Positions 33,503 through 44,393 of a DNA stretch of 64,000 bases are shown here, piece by piece. The notes under the pieces are model-generated. The model was not told the origin of the DNA. It made no database searches and worked only from the letters and a program-made list of their open reading frames with translations. The stretch's first letter is position 1, and every line of letters begins with the position of its first letter. This DNA is from Magicicada septendecula (lineage: Eukaryota > Arthropoda > Insecta > Hemiptera > Cicadidae), in the NCBI GenBank assembly GCA_034769895.1, contig CM068372.1, positions 382,497,910 to 382,561,909 of the forward strand, written 5' to 3'. The translations under genes were made by a program, and so were the position numbers.

Positions 33503-33944
33503 TTTACATCAGACCTAAAGTGTGTTTTTGACACCAATTTTTTGAGATATACGAATCTTCTCTCTAAAAAACTACCCAACATTTTTAGATAAAAATTTGC
33601 GAATCTAATCGCGCGTTGCAAGTGTCGCTATCAGTTAATTCGCGCCTGTCATATAAAAATTGATACCCATTCTAGCTCTTATGTCTTCAGTTCCATAAAT
33701 AATGGAATTAATTATCAGATATTTTTGTCCATTATCCAAATGTCCATGTCCATTATTTGTCCAGGGATCACTAGCGATTTGTATACCATTTCCGACACGA
33801 AACACTAACATTTCAGATAAAAAGCTTCTAAAACTTCTATACAGATGATTAAGAATTAATTTATTCCAGCTGTTGTTTGTGTAGTCTTCCCGGCGCGCTT
33901 TTTTCCTATGGGTTGCTTTACCTCTATTCTCTAGATATTGTTAC
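33503..33944. other. Unassigned sequence
   Basis: No coding or repeat signature recognised, apart from its position between a LINE tail and a partial copy of repeat X. Confidence 0.3.
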
Positions 33945-34060
33945 GACGGTCACGCCGATCGGTCGTGTTGTTCAGTGGAAACAGAATAAATGACATCAAT
34001 GTAGCCATTCAATTGTAGTGGTGTAGTAATTGAATTAAAAACTTCAATTAGACACAAGCA
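33945..34060 (-). repeat. Dispersed repeat X, partial inverted copy
   Basis: Reverse complement contains ATTCTGTTTCCACTGAACAA and GTGACCGTCGTAACAATCT-like sequence, matching X near 16975-17030. Confidence 0.5.
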
Positions 34061-34064
34061 GCAG

Positions 34065-34800
34065 TTTTCTTCTTCTTCTTCTTCTTCTTCTTCTTCTTCT
34101 TCTTCTTCTTCTTCTTCTTCTTCTTCTTCTTCTTCTTCTTCTTCTTCTTCTTCTTCTTCTTCTTCTTCTTCTTCCTCCTCCTCCTCCTCCTCCTCCTCCT
34201 CCTCCTCCTCCTCCTCCTCCCCCTCCTCCTCCTCCTCCTCCTCCTCCTCCTCCTCCTCCTCCTCCTCCTCCTCCTCCTCCTCCTCCTCTTCTTCCTCTTC
34301 TTACTCTCCTTATTCTTCTGCTTTAACTTACTAGTTAGGACTCTGTCCTGTTCTATAACAACGGTCCTACATGCTGTCACTCCACCTCTTTGTTGGCCGA
34401 CCAATGCTCCTCTTGGTAGTTGGTTCACTATGTCTTGCCTTTGTCACTAGCCTTGTTCTATCCATTCTTGACATGTATTCATTCCATATCCTTCTTCTTT
34501 CCGCAATCCAAGAATTAATATCTGTTACATTACACTTTTCAATTGTAATTTCTATAGTTTGTCGTTTCCTTTGAGTTGTTGCTACATCTGAATTGGTCCC
34601 TGATGCATAGGATTGTGCTTTTGTAAACCCGAGTTGTTGCTTCTTGTGTGAGGAATTTATTATTCCATATAAGGTTATTCATGCATCCAGTAATTCTTCT
34701 TGTTTTGATCAATTGATGTTCTATTTCTTCATCTGCCCTAATGTTGCTTGTAATCCTTGTTCCTATGTAGTCTAAGCAGCGGTTATAATTCAACAAAAGG
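34065..34800 (-). mobile_element. LINE 3' end with GAA and GGA array tail
   Basis: Minus-strand frame 34539-34796 reads LDYIGTRITSNIRADEEIEH and IWNNKFLTQEATTRVYKS, the 'YLG..I......EI..R' to 'T+..+Y+S' region of a LINE reverse transcriptase. It continues with RRIWNEYMSRMDRTRL and IGRPTKRWSDSM, then the tail: degenerate GAAGAG, a GGA array (34174-34287 as CCT) and a GAA array (34068-34173 as CTT). Confidence 0.7.
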
Positions 34801-35099
34801 CAATATTTTACAATAATTCGAAGTTAAGTTTATACAACAACTTCAGATAATTGTCTCCTAATTACAGATACGCACTAATTACGCGTATTATAATGACCAC
34901 TTCCAACTAAACTGCAAGAATAACTCCGAACCACACTTCTAAAATCGCCAGGTGTAAATAACCAAACTGACTGCCGCAGTATGCTTATATTTATAGCCCG
35001 GAGAGATTTTATAATAATCTGTCACTTTCTGGATGACGTCTCGATCAAATTGCTACTACTATTCCAGTACAGGCGTTCTGAAATTCGCTAGAAACTGTG
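34801..35099. other. Unassigned sequence
   Basis: Short stretch between two LINE remnants; nothing recognised. Confidence 0.3.
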
Positions 35100-35505
35100 T
35101 CAATGTTTGACCTTGAACAAACTGCGCTGACAGGTACGGTGTGGAACAGCCTCGATTGTTGAGGCATGAATGTCTTTCTTAGCATATTTTTCTCTAACTT
35201 TCTGCTCTTAAAACGTGACCAGCCCGCTCTAATCTTCTCGCTCTTCATTTGCTTATTGTGAAGGCTTACTAACTGTTTCCACATCTTTATGTGTCGTTCA
35301 CCGCTCCCATGAATTCGTTTGGTCTTTGTTCTCACACCTCGTTAGCTTCCGTTGCTGTCTAAGTGTCCCCTTCCACGTCTCACTCCCGTGTTCAGCACTA
35401 CCGGCTTTATTACGTTATTATAAACTCTTAGTTTGGTATTACTCGGCAGACCTTAGGCCTAGAGTAAATGGCGTATGGCTGTAAATGCTCTGTTTCCAGC
35501 ACTAA
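35100..35505 (-). mobile_element. LINE reverse transcriptase fragment
   Basis: Minus strand reads EEISAGNRAFTAI, then NTKLRVYNNVIKPVVLNTG and later MKSEKIRAGWSRFKSRKLEK. The first two match 'EI..R...A......+.YKT.+.PVV.YG' of LINE reverse transcriptases. Stops and frameshifts are present. The next LINE's tail abuts its 5' side at 35506, so the younger LINE appears inserted there. Confidence 0.5.
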
Positions 35506-36990
35506 TTTCTTCTTCTTCTTCTTCTTCTTCTTCTTCTTCTTCTTCTTCTTCTTCTTCTTCTTCTTCTTCTTCCCCAACAAGGTTTAGGCCTTGGTGACCT
35601 GTTCCGGCTTCATAGTATTTATTCCCATCTTTTCTTTGGTCTCACTACACTTCTTCTTCCAGCTGATTTGTATCTACTTGCCGCTTTTGGTAGTCTTCGA
35701 TCATACAAACGCTCCAGATCGTCCTTCCAGTTTCTTCTATGCAACTCTATTTTCTCATTTAAGTTTTATATTTCCAACTCTTCTCTAATCTCTTTATTTC
35801 TAAATCGATCTAGATTAGAACAACCTTTGACCAATCTTAGAAATTTCATCTCCGCTGCTTGTATGCGGCTTGTATCTCTCTTTCTCAGCTATTACCTTGT
35901 AAAACTTGAGCTGAATATCTTTCCGTGTCTTGTTTTATAGTGTTCTTCTCACGGTAGCGCACATCATTTGAAACTTATATAGTTTATTGTCCATATCTCT
36001 AATGTTCTGATATGATATATCATACCCTATGTAGCTAAAGTGAGAGGCTTGTTCAATTAGTTGGTTGTTAATCATTATTTTGGCTCTTACAGGACTGCTT
36101 CCCAGTAAAGCTATCGCCTTCGTTTTGATTGTGGAAATTCTTAAGTTATACTGAAACGAACACCGTTGTAAATTATGTAGCGCTCTTTGCAAACCATTTT
36201 CGGTGGTATTTTTAAAATACACAAACGCAATATATATCGTAAGGCTGAGTTCTCGCCGCTTCTCCAATGTTCTATTTATTATAGAATATTATCTGAGCCG
36301 GGTCTGTCTTTCCGAAAACCATTTTGAATTTCATCAAATTTGGCCTCTGCTATGGGTTTGAATCGAGCGTTAAGTATCCGAGCGTATATATTTTTAGTAA
36401 TTTCTTCATCTATGGTATTTGTACCAACAAACAGTGTCGCATGAAATTCTGTGACATTTCCAGGCAGAGGCAGAAATTCCCAGCAATAAGTCTGGGGGGG
36501 GGAAAGTTGAATTTGGGGGGAGGATATGAAAAGTTGGACCATTCTTTAAAGGTCTAAAGTATAAACGATAGGAATGCGTGAAGATAGAAACACAGCGTGT
36601 TATTATCAACACAGTAGATTTATTAACGTACGAGTATAAAGTCATATCTAAGTTTGGCACTTCATTGTTCTTTTAATACTATTAGCTTACAGTTTAAAAT
36701 ACTGTACATACTACTCATTTATGTACGTATCAAACAAAAAATAACGTTTCAGTTAGAATTTAAAATAGCCCTAAGTTTAGAGTATAACCATGAAACTATA
36801 TAACGTGATACGAATTTTCTATCACATTCTCAAAACCATTCTGCAACCAAAAAACGACGAAAAAACTTTAATGTGAAGTTCCTATTTGGGGGGGGATTTC
36901 CCACATCCTCCCTCGTGAATCCCCACCTGTTTCCAGGTGTACTGATAAATGCTGGGTCATCCTGGACCTACAGAATTTAGTTCTCACTCT
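35506..36990 (-). mobile_element. LINE with (GAA)n tail, split by a hAT MITE
   Basis: From right to left the minus strand reads NIYARILNARFKPI and DEIQNGFRKDRPGSDNIL (RT block 'E.Q.GFR..R...D.I'), then after a deletion LRISTIKTKAIALLG and IEQASHFSYIGYDISYQ, then AAEMKFLRLVKGCSNLDRF, RRLPKAASRYKSAGRRS and PKKRWE. The tail is GAA repeats at 35508-35571. The YADD-type catalytic block is gone. A 465 bp MITE interrupts the 5' part at 36465; the true 5' limit on the right is uncertain. Confidence 0.7.
36465..36929. mobile_element. hAT-type MITE with perfect 8 bp duplication
   Basis: CAGAGGCAGAAATTC at the left and, inverted, CAGGTGGGGATTCAC at the right form imperfect inverted ends. TTTCCAGG flanks both sides exactly (36457-36464 and 36930-36937). 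Internal poly-G runs follow each end. It is non-coding and inserted in a LINE reverse transcriptase region, so it is younger than that LINE. Confidence 0.8.
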
Positions 36991-37620
36991 ACTGAGTTAG
37001 CCAGTTACTGACCTTAAGAAATAACTGTTCATGATCTTCCCTCTTTTCTCGCCTTTTTTCCTAGTACAGAACTTCTTCATGCTTTCGTTACGTTCTTTTG
37101 TCTTCTTTTTCTGTCCCAATAATTTTCCCAACAGTATCCCCCGTTAAAAGTGTTTTCTTCCGAGTAAGAATTTATTATTAATTTTTCTAACTTTTTCATA
37201 GAGTCCTAGTGTTATTCATTTGTTTCCGATCTTTCTTACAAAACGTATGTGGTGTTGATATTTCTCCTTCTTTCGAACTTCATCATCTCAACCTCGGTCA
37301 ACCTACATTTCTTTTCCCATGTGCGTCATATTCCACCATTTTCCTCTATTTGCACAAATATTTTGACATTTCGTGTTGTACAAATAATCGCTACAGTTCA
37401 TATACTACGATGGGATGTAGTCACCAGCTCTTCAACATCTAATGCAGCTCGTATATCGTCGTTACAAATTCTACAGTCTTCAACACCTTTGCGCCACCCG
37501 AAGGATATTTCTGCTGTCTGGAAGGCCCCTTAAAAACTTCTGTCTTGGTCCAGAACCTTGAGACTCATAAAGTAACGTGGTCACATTCATAGTCTTATAA
37601 AGCCTGATCCGCGTCTTCTT
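36991..37620. other. Unassigned sequence, possibly retroelement-derived
   Basis: Minus-strand frames such as FGWRKGVEDCRICNDDIRA look protein-like but match no family I can name. No terminal structures seen. Confidence 0.25.
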
Positions 37621-37624
37621 ACTG

Positions 37625-37626
<2 letters not shown>

Positions 37627-37661
<35 letters not shown>

Positions 37662-37710
37662 CTTTCGCGCTCGTGCGTGTTTAGACATATATATATATAT
37701 GTCTAATTAT
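37627..37710. repeat. (GT)n and (AT)n microsatellites
   Basis: A GT run at 37627-37658 and a TATATA run at 37687-37701, the latter inside the palindrome AGACATATATATATATATGTCT. Confidence 0.9.
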
Positions 37711-37729
37711 ATATATACATATTAACTAA

Positions 37730-38035
37730 TTTTTAATGCGGCTGAAATAAGATTTCTCAGGCAAGTGGCAGGGTATACTCTCCATGATCATAGAAGAAAC
37801 ACAGATACACGGCAGAAACTGAATATTATGAGCATACTCGACAGTATTGTCCAGTATCGGCTGAATTGGTGGGAACATCTTTGCCGAATCCCCAAACAAC
37901 TATGGAGCTATAAGCCATAGATGTGTGGGACGTCCGAGGAAGCGCTGGAGTGACCAGCTCTAATCTTTGTCTGTTTGAGACCGGAACAAACCAACCTTGT
38001 TTTAATCCTTGAAGATGATGATGAACTATTAATTA
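37730..38035 (+). mobile_element. LINE 3' end, family A, with GATGATGA tail
   Basis: Related along its length to 12590-12935. It reads AEIRFLRQVAGYTLHDH, NIMSILDSIVQYRLNWW, then CGTSEEALE-like frameshifted residues and the non-coding end GAGACCGGAACAAACC, AATCCTTGAAGATGATGATG. Confidence 0.65.
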
Positions 38036-38099
38036 AGAGCGAAATACTATGTGAAAGTAAGACGAAAATTGTATTAACCCCTGGCCGTAACTGGAGAGA

Positions 38100-38139
38100 G
38101 GAAGATTATAAACTGATAACGAGCAGGGCACAAGGGGGA

Positions 38140-38238
<99 letters not shown>

Positions 38239-38420
38239 GAACGGTTAGTGTAGCGAACAGCAACGAGATACACAGTTAATGTCGTCTGCAGTTGTTACAT
38301 TGCGCGACTGCTTTGCGTGGTATTAATCCGTAAGCATTACAGTGGAAAAACTTAATTGGATGCAATGTTATAATGGCTTTCTGTACAAGTAAAACAAGAC
38401 GTTGCCGGTAATGGAAAACA
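38100..38420 (+). repeat. Dispersed repeat X, partial copy with (GA)n expansion
   Basis: Shares GTTAGTGTAGCGAACAGCAA, TTAATGTCGTCTGCAGTTGT and TGGCTTTCTGTACAAGT with copies near 26770-26945. A GA array (38148-38240) replaces the short GAGAGTGAGGCAGACA stretch of the other copies, so a microsatellite has expanded inside the repeat. Confidence 0.6.
38148..38240. repeat. (GA)n microsatellite
   Basis: About 93 bp of GA dinucleotides with one GC interruption near its right end. Confidence 0.97.
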
Positions 38421-38454
38421 AAATGTATATTAAAAATTTTTCTGTGTGTATATG

Positions 38455-38960
38455 GCTTTAAAATATCAACGGACAAGACCAAAACAATGCCATTCAGAGG
38501 GAAGCAACCGATAAGAACTAAAATAGTTATAGATGGAAAGATTATGGAACAAGTCTAGCATTTCAATTACTTCGGATGTTACGTTACATATGGGACATGA
38601 ATTGATCTGGATAAAAAATTAAACAAATTTAGGAATGTGGAACAATTCAAATAAGACAAAGAAGGAAACAAGGATGAGGTTTTTCTTCAACACTGTAGTT
38701 TTGATGTATGGAGATGAGGCCAGAGTTATGACAGAAAGAGACGAAGCAAAAATTCAGTCAGCAGAGATGAATTGAATGAGGAGGAGGAGTACTCTGGCCT
38801 GTACCATTCTAGATAGAAGGAAGAGTGTCTATATAAGACGGAACTGGGGGGTCGACACATGTTGGAACAGCTAAAGAGCAACAAAAAAAGGTGGTGTGAA
38901 CATCTGGGAAGAATGGTAGGTGATGCAAGCAATGGAATATAGATCGGTGGGGGAGAGAGA
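38455..38960 (+). mobile_element. LINE reverse transcriptase remnant
   Basis: Reads DKTKTMPFRGKQPIRTKIVI, then HFNYFGCYVTYG, then frameshifted residues and KRWCEHLGRMV. This is the order 'KTK.M.F.G..P+R.KI', 'F.YLG', 'W.EHL.RM' of LINE C-terminal coding sequence, with several stops. Confidence 0.6.
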
Positions 38961-40640
38961 TGCAGGACCCTTTGTCCTTTGTCATACACTACCTCCAAGC
39001 GTCCCCCGCCTAACATACATTTCAAACCTGTCAGTTGAAATCCAACCTCTAAAGCTGCCGTAACTGGTGAAACAATTGTCAGGAAAATAAAATAATCTGT
39101 AGAACTATACCAAGTGTTTGTTTATTAAATTCATGTATTAGTAAAATGTTCTACCAAGTTCCGAGCGACCATTCGATCAGTGTAATTAATTAATTTTTAA
39201 TAAACTACCATTCCATATACATATATTTTTTTGCCCCGGACAATATTAATTTATCTGTGCTTATTCATAACATCGCGATGTATGTATATATAGTTTTTCT
39301 AGCAAAAATACGTAGAATATAATGCGGGGGAGAGGAAACGCGTCCGAGACCCCGCACAAATGTGACGCGCCACGTAGTAACGTGATGTGCGGTGCTTTTA
39401 AAGTAATGAAAAACGTTTCCGCGACCGTCACGCGAACAGCTGACCGCTGCGTATATGGTAATTACTGGAATTGAACCCGCTGCAAACTCTGGACATGTTT
39501 ATGACTGAGCCGCAGTAATATCGCTTAACCTGATACACCATCTGTAGCTTCCTTTTTATTATTAACGCAACGTAAAAAAAAAACATTCGTCATGAAAAAA
39601 TCCTACTATTTTATGCAGTAAAATGTAGTACAGAATAGTATATATTGGAAGCGAAGAAGCGGATGAAAAATGTCATAAACATAGCATACGAAGAACTTTA
39701 TATGAAAATAGTGTATCGGCAGAGATACAGGTAATGTGAATGTCACGTACGCCATAGAACCGATCCCTCTCTTTAAACTCGATTAAGGCTATTCTACGAG
39801 CGAAGACAAGATTTCCATTTCAAGTCGGTTTTGGAATGATCCTCAGGCCCACGAAGCAAAAAGAACAAAAACAGAAAATTTCATACATTTAACGTTGGAT
39901 TTTATTTACAAAGGAAACACTAATTCAATTAAATTAAATTTCGTCTACCAGAAACGTCTCTGTGTGTGCGCGCGCGCGTGCGTGAATGTGTTTTTACGAT
40001 AGAATAATAATGACAGAAGAAATCCCTTACACCTTCCAAATGTCGATACCGGACACTGCCCTCAGTAGTATCGACCCGAAAGAAATTCCCCTGGAATTTG
40101 TCTCCTTTATATAGTCAGCATAAAGGAAATGCCATTCTTGCCGTACAGCCTTTAACCCTTCAAACCCAGTAGCCTGTAATACTTAAAAATGAAGTAAACT
40201 ATATATCATGCGTTGCAACACATCGTATTCTATATGGATTGACCGCTGTTGGATGGGCGTTGTTGGTTATTTTTCAGGCTACAGCTGATTGTTGGAAATC
40301 AGCTGATTCGATAAGCTTCTAATGTTGATGTCACGGGCTCGTTACACTGTTCAAACCCATGCGAGATATGCTGTGTTAATTTATGTACTACCTATTACGT
40401 ACAGAGTGATTAATCACAGCCCAGTCAACAGTCTATATTGGGCGACAGACGCGTGATTACAGAGACACCTTAATATCGTCAGTTATTGGTAGAGTAGATT
40501 ACCGTAATAGACTCATAGTTGTAAGTAAAATTAAATCCCAAAATGTCATTTAATTTTCTCATACCATGAGAGGAAATAAAGTGATACTCATTAAAAAAGA
40601 TATGAAATATCAATGAATAATTCTCAAAATAGGGATTTGG
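38961..40640. other. Mostly unassigned; tRNA-like fragment inside
   Basis: No gene. Near 39800-39850 the minus strand has CTGAGGATCATTCC, faintly like the hammerhead-type modules, but the second core half is absent. A GC alternating run lies at 39965-39982. Confidence 0.3.
39461..39519 (-). other. tRNA-like fragment (degenerate)
   Basis: The 59 nt minus-strand segment begins ATTACTG and ends CAGTAAT, a perfect 7 bp acceptor-like stem. It holds GGTTCAATTCC, close to the Pol III B box, and GCGGCTCAGT, close to an A box. It is too short for a tRNA and no anticodon arm can be drawn. It may be a tRNA pseudogene or SINE head. Confidence 0.3.
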
Positions 40641-41340
40641 AGTAAACATGCAAGAATAATGTATACCAATAAAAGAAGAATATTTTATTAGAAGAGACAT
40701 TATCAACCAAACTAACGAATACAAATATCTGGGGTCAAAATTAGATAAGCTGTAAGAGTCAACTCTACAACTAAAACCGAAATTGCTTACAAAGATAAGC
40801 GTTAACCCTACTTAATGTTGTTCTTTGGGACAAGTACATTATAAGGAAAATATAGGAAAATAAAAAACGCATCTATAATATTGTTGTGTAATAAGTGTTA
40901 TAATATTGTTGTTCTGAAAGTACTGGAGAGGTGGGGAATAGCCATTAAGGTCCTCGACTCGATGAGGGGTAAACCGTGAAAGAAAGTGGACAGCGGTTGC
41001 TTATAAATATTCTCTAAACAGGCGGCTAAGGAATGCAGGAACCTGAAACAAGGAGATCCCCTTTCACCAAGTGCCCATGGCCACTAAGGAGGGCGGATGA
41101 GCGGGTAAACGGGTAGGGCACACTCTTGCGCTTGGGATGGGAAACCATCCATAGATGCAGATATACTGTAAAGTCAACGCCATAGAAGGCGACGAGAAAC
41201 CACACTATTAAAGGGCCAATAGAATGTCTATTGTTTAAGATTGCTGAGAAAGGTGGGGGAAGTCTCTAGTTAAATATGTCGGGCCATACGTATACCGTAC
41301 ACAGAAAGAATGCCTAATGATGAGGCTTTGAAGAGAGTGA
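40641..41340 (+). mobile_element. Probable LINE remnant
   Basis: The block DIINQTNEYKYLGSKLDKL at about 40699-40755 matches the 'F.YLG..+' region of a LINE reverse transcriptase. The rest (40920-41230), with GGCGACGAGAAACCACACTA, recalls LINE linker sequence but is not coding. Confidence 0.35.
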
Positions 41341-41571
41341 ATGAAAGAAGAATTCTGGTTGAAAACACCGCGGAAAGGAGAAGCACTACCTGCTACGTCA
41401 TTCAAACCGCTTCACCACCTGAACGAGGGAGAGACTGAGGAGTGTAATGTGAGTGGAAGGCCTAGACAGGAGAATATGCATGAGATAAAAAGAAGAAGAA
41501 AAAGGGATGTGGTGATTAAGAGACTGTATTCAAAACGAAAGAAAATGAAAGCCCATCTACCTAGGTGTTGA
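41341..41571 (+). other. Unrecognised 76-codon frame next to a (GAA)n tail
   Basis: A basic frame rich in K, R and E with no domain I recognise. Its position directly before a GAA array fits a degenerate LINE 3' end, but the GRPR-type block is only faintly present (SGRPRQENM). Confidence 0.3.
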
Positions 41572-41648
41572 AGAAGAAGAAGAAGAAGAAGAAGAAGAAG
41601 AAGAAGAAGAAGAAGAAGAAGAAGAAGAAGAAGATGATGATGATGATA
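41568..41648. repeat. (GAA)n(GAT)n microsatellite
   Basis: About 65 bp of GAA units followed by five GAT units. Confidence 0.95.
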
Positions 41649-41978
41649 CTTTTGTAAAATTATATAGGCCTATGCATCAAAAGATTTTATTTTAAAAGAA
41701 CCTCGTCGAAAGAGGCGCAACTTCGGCAGAATGAAATTTTAGGGAGAATATCCCTACCATCCGACCATCCATATACCTGCAACTGCTTCTACAGCTGTTC
41801 CTGTCTCTTGCATCCGGATCGACCAAAGCCGACCGCGGTCAGTTGCGACCCAATCTTGTAATACTCGGTCAGTTGCTACCAAGGTGGAAATTTGAACCCG
41901 GTCGGTTGCGATCAATTGCATTTTCATGTTATTATAATAATACAGAAATTGCCATTATAGTTGTATTCATTCCTAGCC
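41649..41978. other. Unassigned sequence with short internal repeats
   Basis: Contains three variants of CGGTCRGTTGCGACC (41838, 41868, 41900), with an inverted relative at 42275-42295. No gene. Confidence 0.35.
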
Positions 41979-42056
41979 TAATCTAACCTAACCTGACCTG
42001 ACCTGACCTGACCTGACCTAACCTAACCTAACATAACCTAACCTAATCTAACGTAA
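41979..42056. repeat. Interstitial telomere-like repeat, (CCTAA)n with CCTGA variants
   Basis: About 14-15 pentamers: AACCT units at both ends and a homogeneous block of five ACCTG units (41997-42021) in the middle. (TTAGG)n is the ancestral insect telomere repeat. The five identical variant units show local amplification after the tract was laid down. Confidence 0.8.
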
Positions 42057-42061
42057 CAAAA

Positions 42062-42183
42062 ATATTCGAAGAAAGGGGTTACTCGCACAAATGAAAAGTT
42101 GCAGAATTGAAATCACACTGAAATATTGGAAGAAAGGGGTTACTCGCACAAATGGAAAGTTGCAGAATTGAAATCACACTGAA
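42062..42183. repeat. 61 bp tandem duplication
   Basis: ATATTSGAAGAAAGGGGTTA through ATCACACTGAA occurs twice in direct tandem with a period of 61 bp and only two or three differences, beginning 6 bp after the telomere-like tract. Confidence 0.9.
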
Positions 42184-43073
42184 GTTCAGAATAGGAACGT
42201 TTATAATGACAGATTCGGTCAGTAAGCGAAAGTGCGGGACGCAATTGGCCGTGTAAGAACAGGTAAAAACATTCTTTCGTCGCAACTGACCGAGACCAGT
42301 TGAAGATACAGGTCGCGCTAGGGAAATGCCTGGGCGTTCAGATCAACGGCTCGAAGGCTGGGGGTCCCCGTGCGTTCTGTCTACGCCCCGGCCGGCGTCG
42401 GTCCTGTCTAACCCGGGTTGGCCTCTGATGTATTGAGTTCGAATCGAGGTTAGTCTGTGGTTTCGGTTTGGCAGTTCCGGCTCTGTGCCCGCCTTGAGCC
42501 GTGAAGTCGGAGTGCTTCTTTCCGGCTGCTAAATCCTAAATAGTATGTTACTTCTGGGATCCGCGGAACCTGCATTGCAGCTCGGTAGCAAATCAGACGG
42601 GACATTTTGACGGAACTTTTGAATTATGCAGACAGCAGTAAGACTCTGTAATTTGCTATCGTCATGAATATTAATTATATTTGATACTGGTAGTAAATAT
42701 ATTATTTTATTACTATATCCATATGTTAAAGTTTTGCTATCGCTGATCTAATACAGTCGTTTCCAAGCTTAAGACAATCGAGCACCATTGTGACAAAGAT
42801 AAACCTCCGTCTTCAAATAACTTGTTCAAAGCATTAAGAAAAAGCAAAATTTATTTTGTAAATGTATTATTTATTATCTAAAGTAATTTTTTTAATATAA
42901 CCAATTTTAGTGGGCAAAATTTACATTTAAGATAACCATAATAAACTGAAATTGTTAGTTTTACTTGAAATTAGTCAATATGATTATTAAGCCTACATTG
43001 TGATCAAAGCTAGTTGCATTTCGTCCTTCTCGTACGTTGCACTTTATAAGCTAGAGTAGAATAGGTTTTTTTT
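42184..43073. other. GC-rich block followed by AT-rich sequence
   Basis: About 42300-42560 is markedly GC- and CpG-rich (CCCCGGCCGGCGTCGG) against an AT-rich background and contains GAGTTCGAATCGAGG, similar to a Pol III B box. It could be a SINE or a fragment of a CpG-rich gene region. No frame was recognised. 42600-43073 is ordinary AT-rich DNA. Confidence 0.35.
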
Positions 43074-44011
43074 TACTTCCATGTTCCATAAGGAAATGGA
43101 AGTATGATGATGGCAAAAAAAATCGTGTTCGAGATAATTGCAGATTCTGATTGTACTACCCTCAAAGCATGAAAAAGTCATTTTTCGAAAAGTGTCTGTG
43201 TGTGTGTGTGTCTATCTGTCGATTTTTTCTGTGGCAAACGATAGCAGCCGCAAATTCAAACAGAATCAAATAATGTTTCGCATACAGCCCTGAATTGTAG
43301 AGTTCTCAAGACCTATTGTTTTTGGTGAAGATCGGTTAAGGGAAAGGAGTAGTTTACCTGCAACATTTTATGTTGTAACAAGAGAAATTTTTTCTTGACG
43401 AGCGATAACTGCCGTAAATTTAAACAGAATCAAATAATTGTTTACATATGTGCCTGAGTTGTAGAGGACTCAAGGCCTATTGATTTTGGTGAAGATCGGT
43501 TACGGGAAAAGGGTAGTTTACCATAAACATTTTTTGTTGTAACAAGAGTAAAGTACATAATTTTGATAAATAAAGTATCCTGATAAGAAGATCTTAATAA
43601 CCCACTGTAGAAACGTAGATGAAATATCTATAAATGAAGAGGCTAGTTGAACGGGGTGGGGGTAATTTTCTATAAATGAAAATTAAGTTCAAGGGGGAGG
43701 GGAACATTTTTTATATATGTACTACGTTATCGGCAACAAAGAAGTAGTTTGTTGTTAAAATTCCTTCTCGTCCTGTTTGGCCGTAGACCAACGTTTTCTG
43801 GAAAACCAGACGTTTCGGCAATGCCATCGACTTCCATCATCAGTGAAAATCGAGTGCTATAAAGTGTGGTGGTATACGTTAGTGACCACAGCACTGTGGT
43901 TAAGGCTGAAGCAGTAAGTAGAAAGAAGTAGTTTCTATGGAAATATTTCATTTCGAAAATGATTTTAAATATAAATCTTAGAACATGGAAGTCATGTATG
44001 GTTCTCCATAC
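43074..44011 (+). repeat. Repeat family Y, second locus
   Basis: Begins TACTTCCATGTTCCATAAGG and ends AACATGGAAGTCATGTATGG plus TTCTCCATAC, the same ends as the 8.3-10.5 kb copy. It has only two of the ~160 bp units (GAAGATCGGTT near 43329 and 43490). It contains the ~260 bp hammerhead-bearing segment at 43715-43960, which the 8.3 kb block lacks. The minus-strand core there is CTGATGA (43837-43843) and GAAAC (43812-43816). Confidence 0.75.
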
Positions 44012-44393
44012 AAATATTTTACACTTATATTTAGTAGCTCAACGGACGACTTTAGAGCTTCTCGCTGACTAACTCTGTTTGGGAACCACTGATCTATTAT
44101 GACCGTCCTGTATAAATTCTCTACTGCACTATGCTGGTCTACTCAAAACACAACAGGAGTTGCATCGACAAAGCCCTGTCTCTAGATGAAGAAGACGCCA
44201 AGTCTCATTATCTTAACCCCGTGAATCTAAGTCCTTGTGAGCAAGGCAACTGTTAAAATCCTACTCAAAAACACCATTCCTTTGCTGTATACGACGCTAT
44301 TTAGAGCAATACATTAACAGCGGAATATATTTTCAGTTCTGACATCACGAGTCTCATTTGTCGCACCATTTCTTTCAACCGTGACAATCTAAG
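44012..44393. other. Unassigned, with an orphan hAT-like end
   Basis: TTTGGGAACCACTG at 44079-44092 is the inverse of a common hAT terminus (CAGTGGTTCCCAAA). No matching left end was found nearby. Confidence 0.3.
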
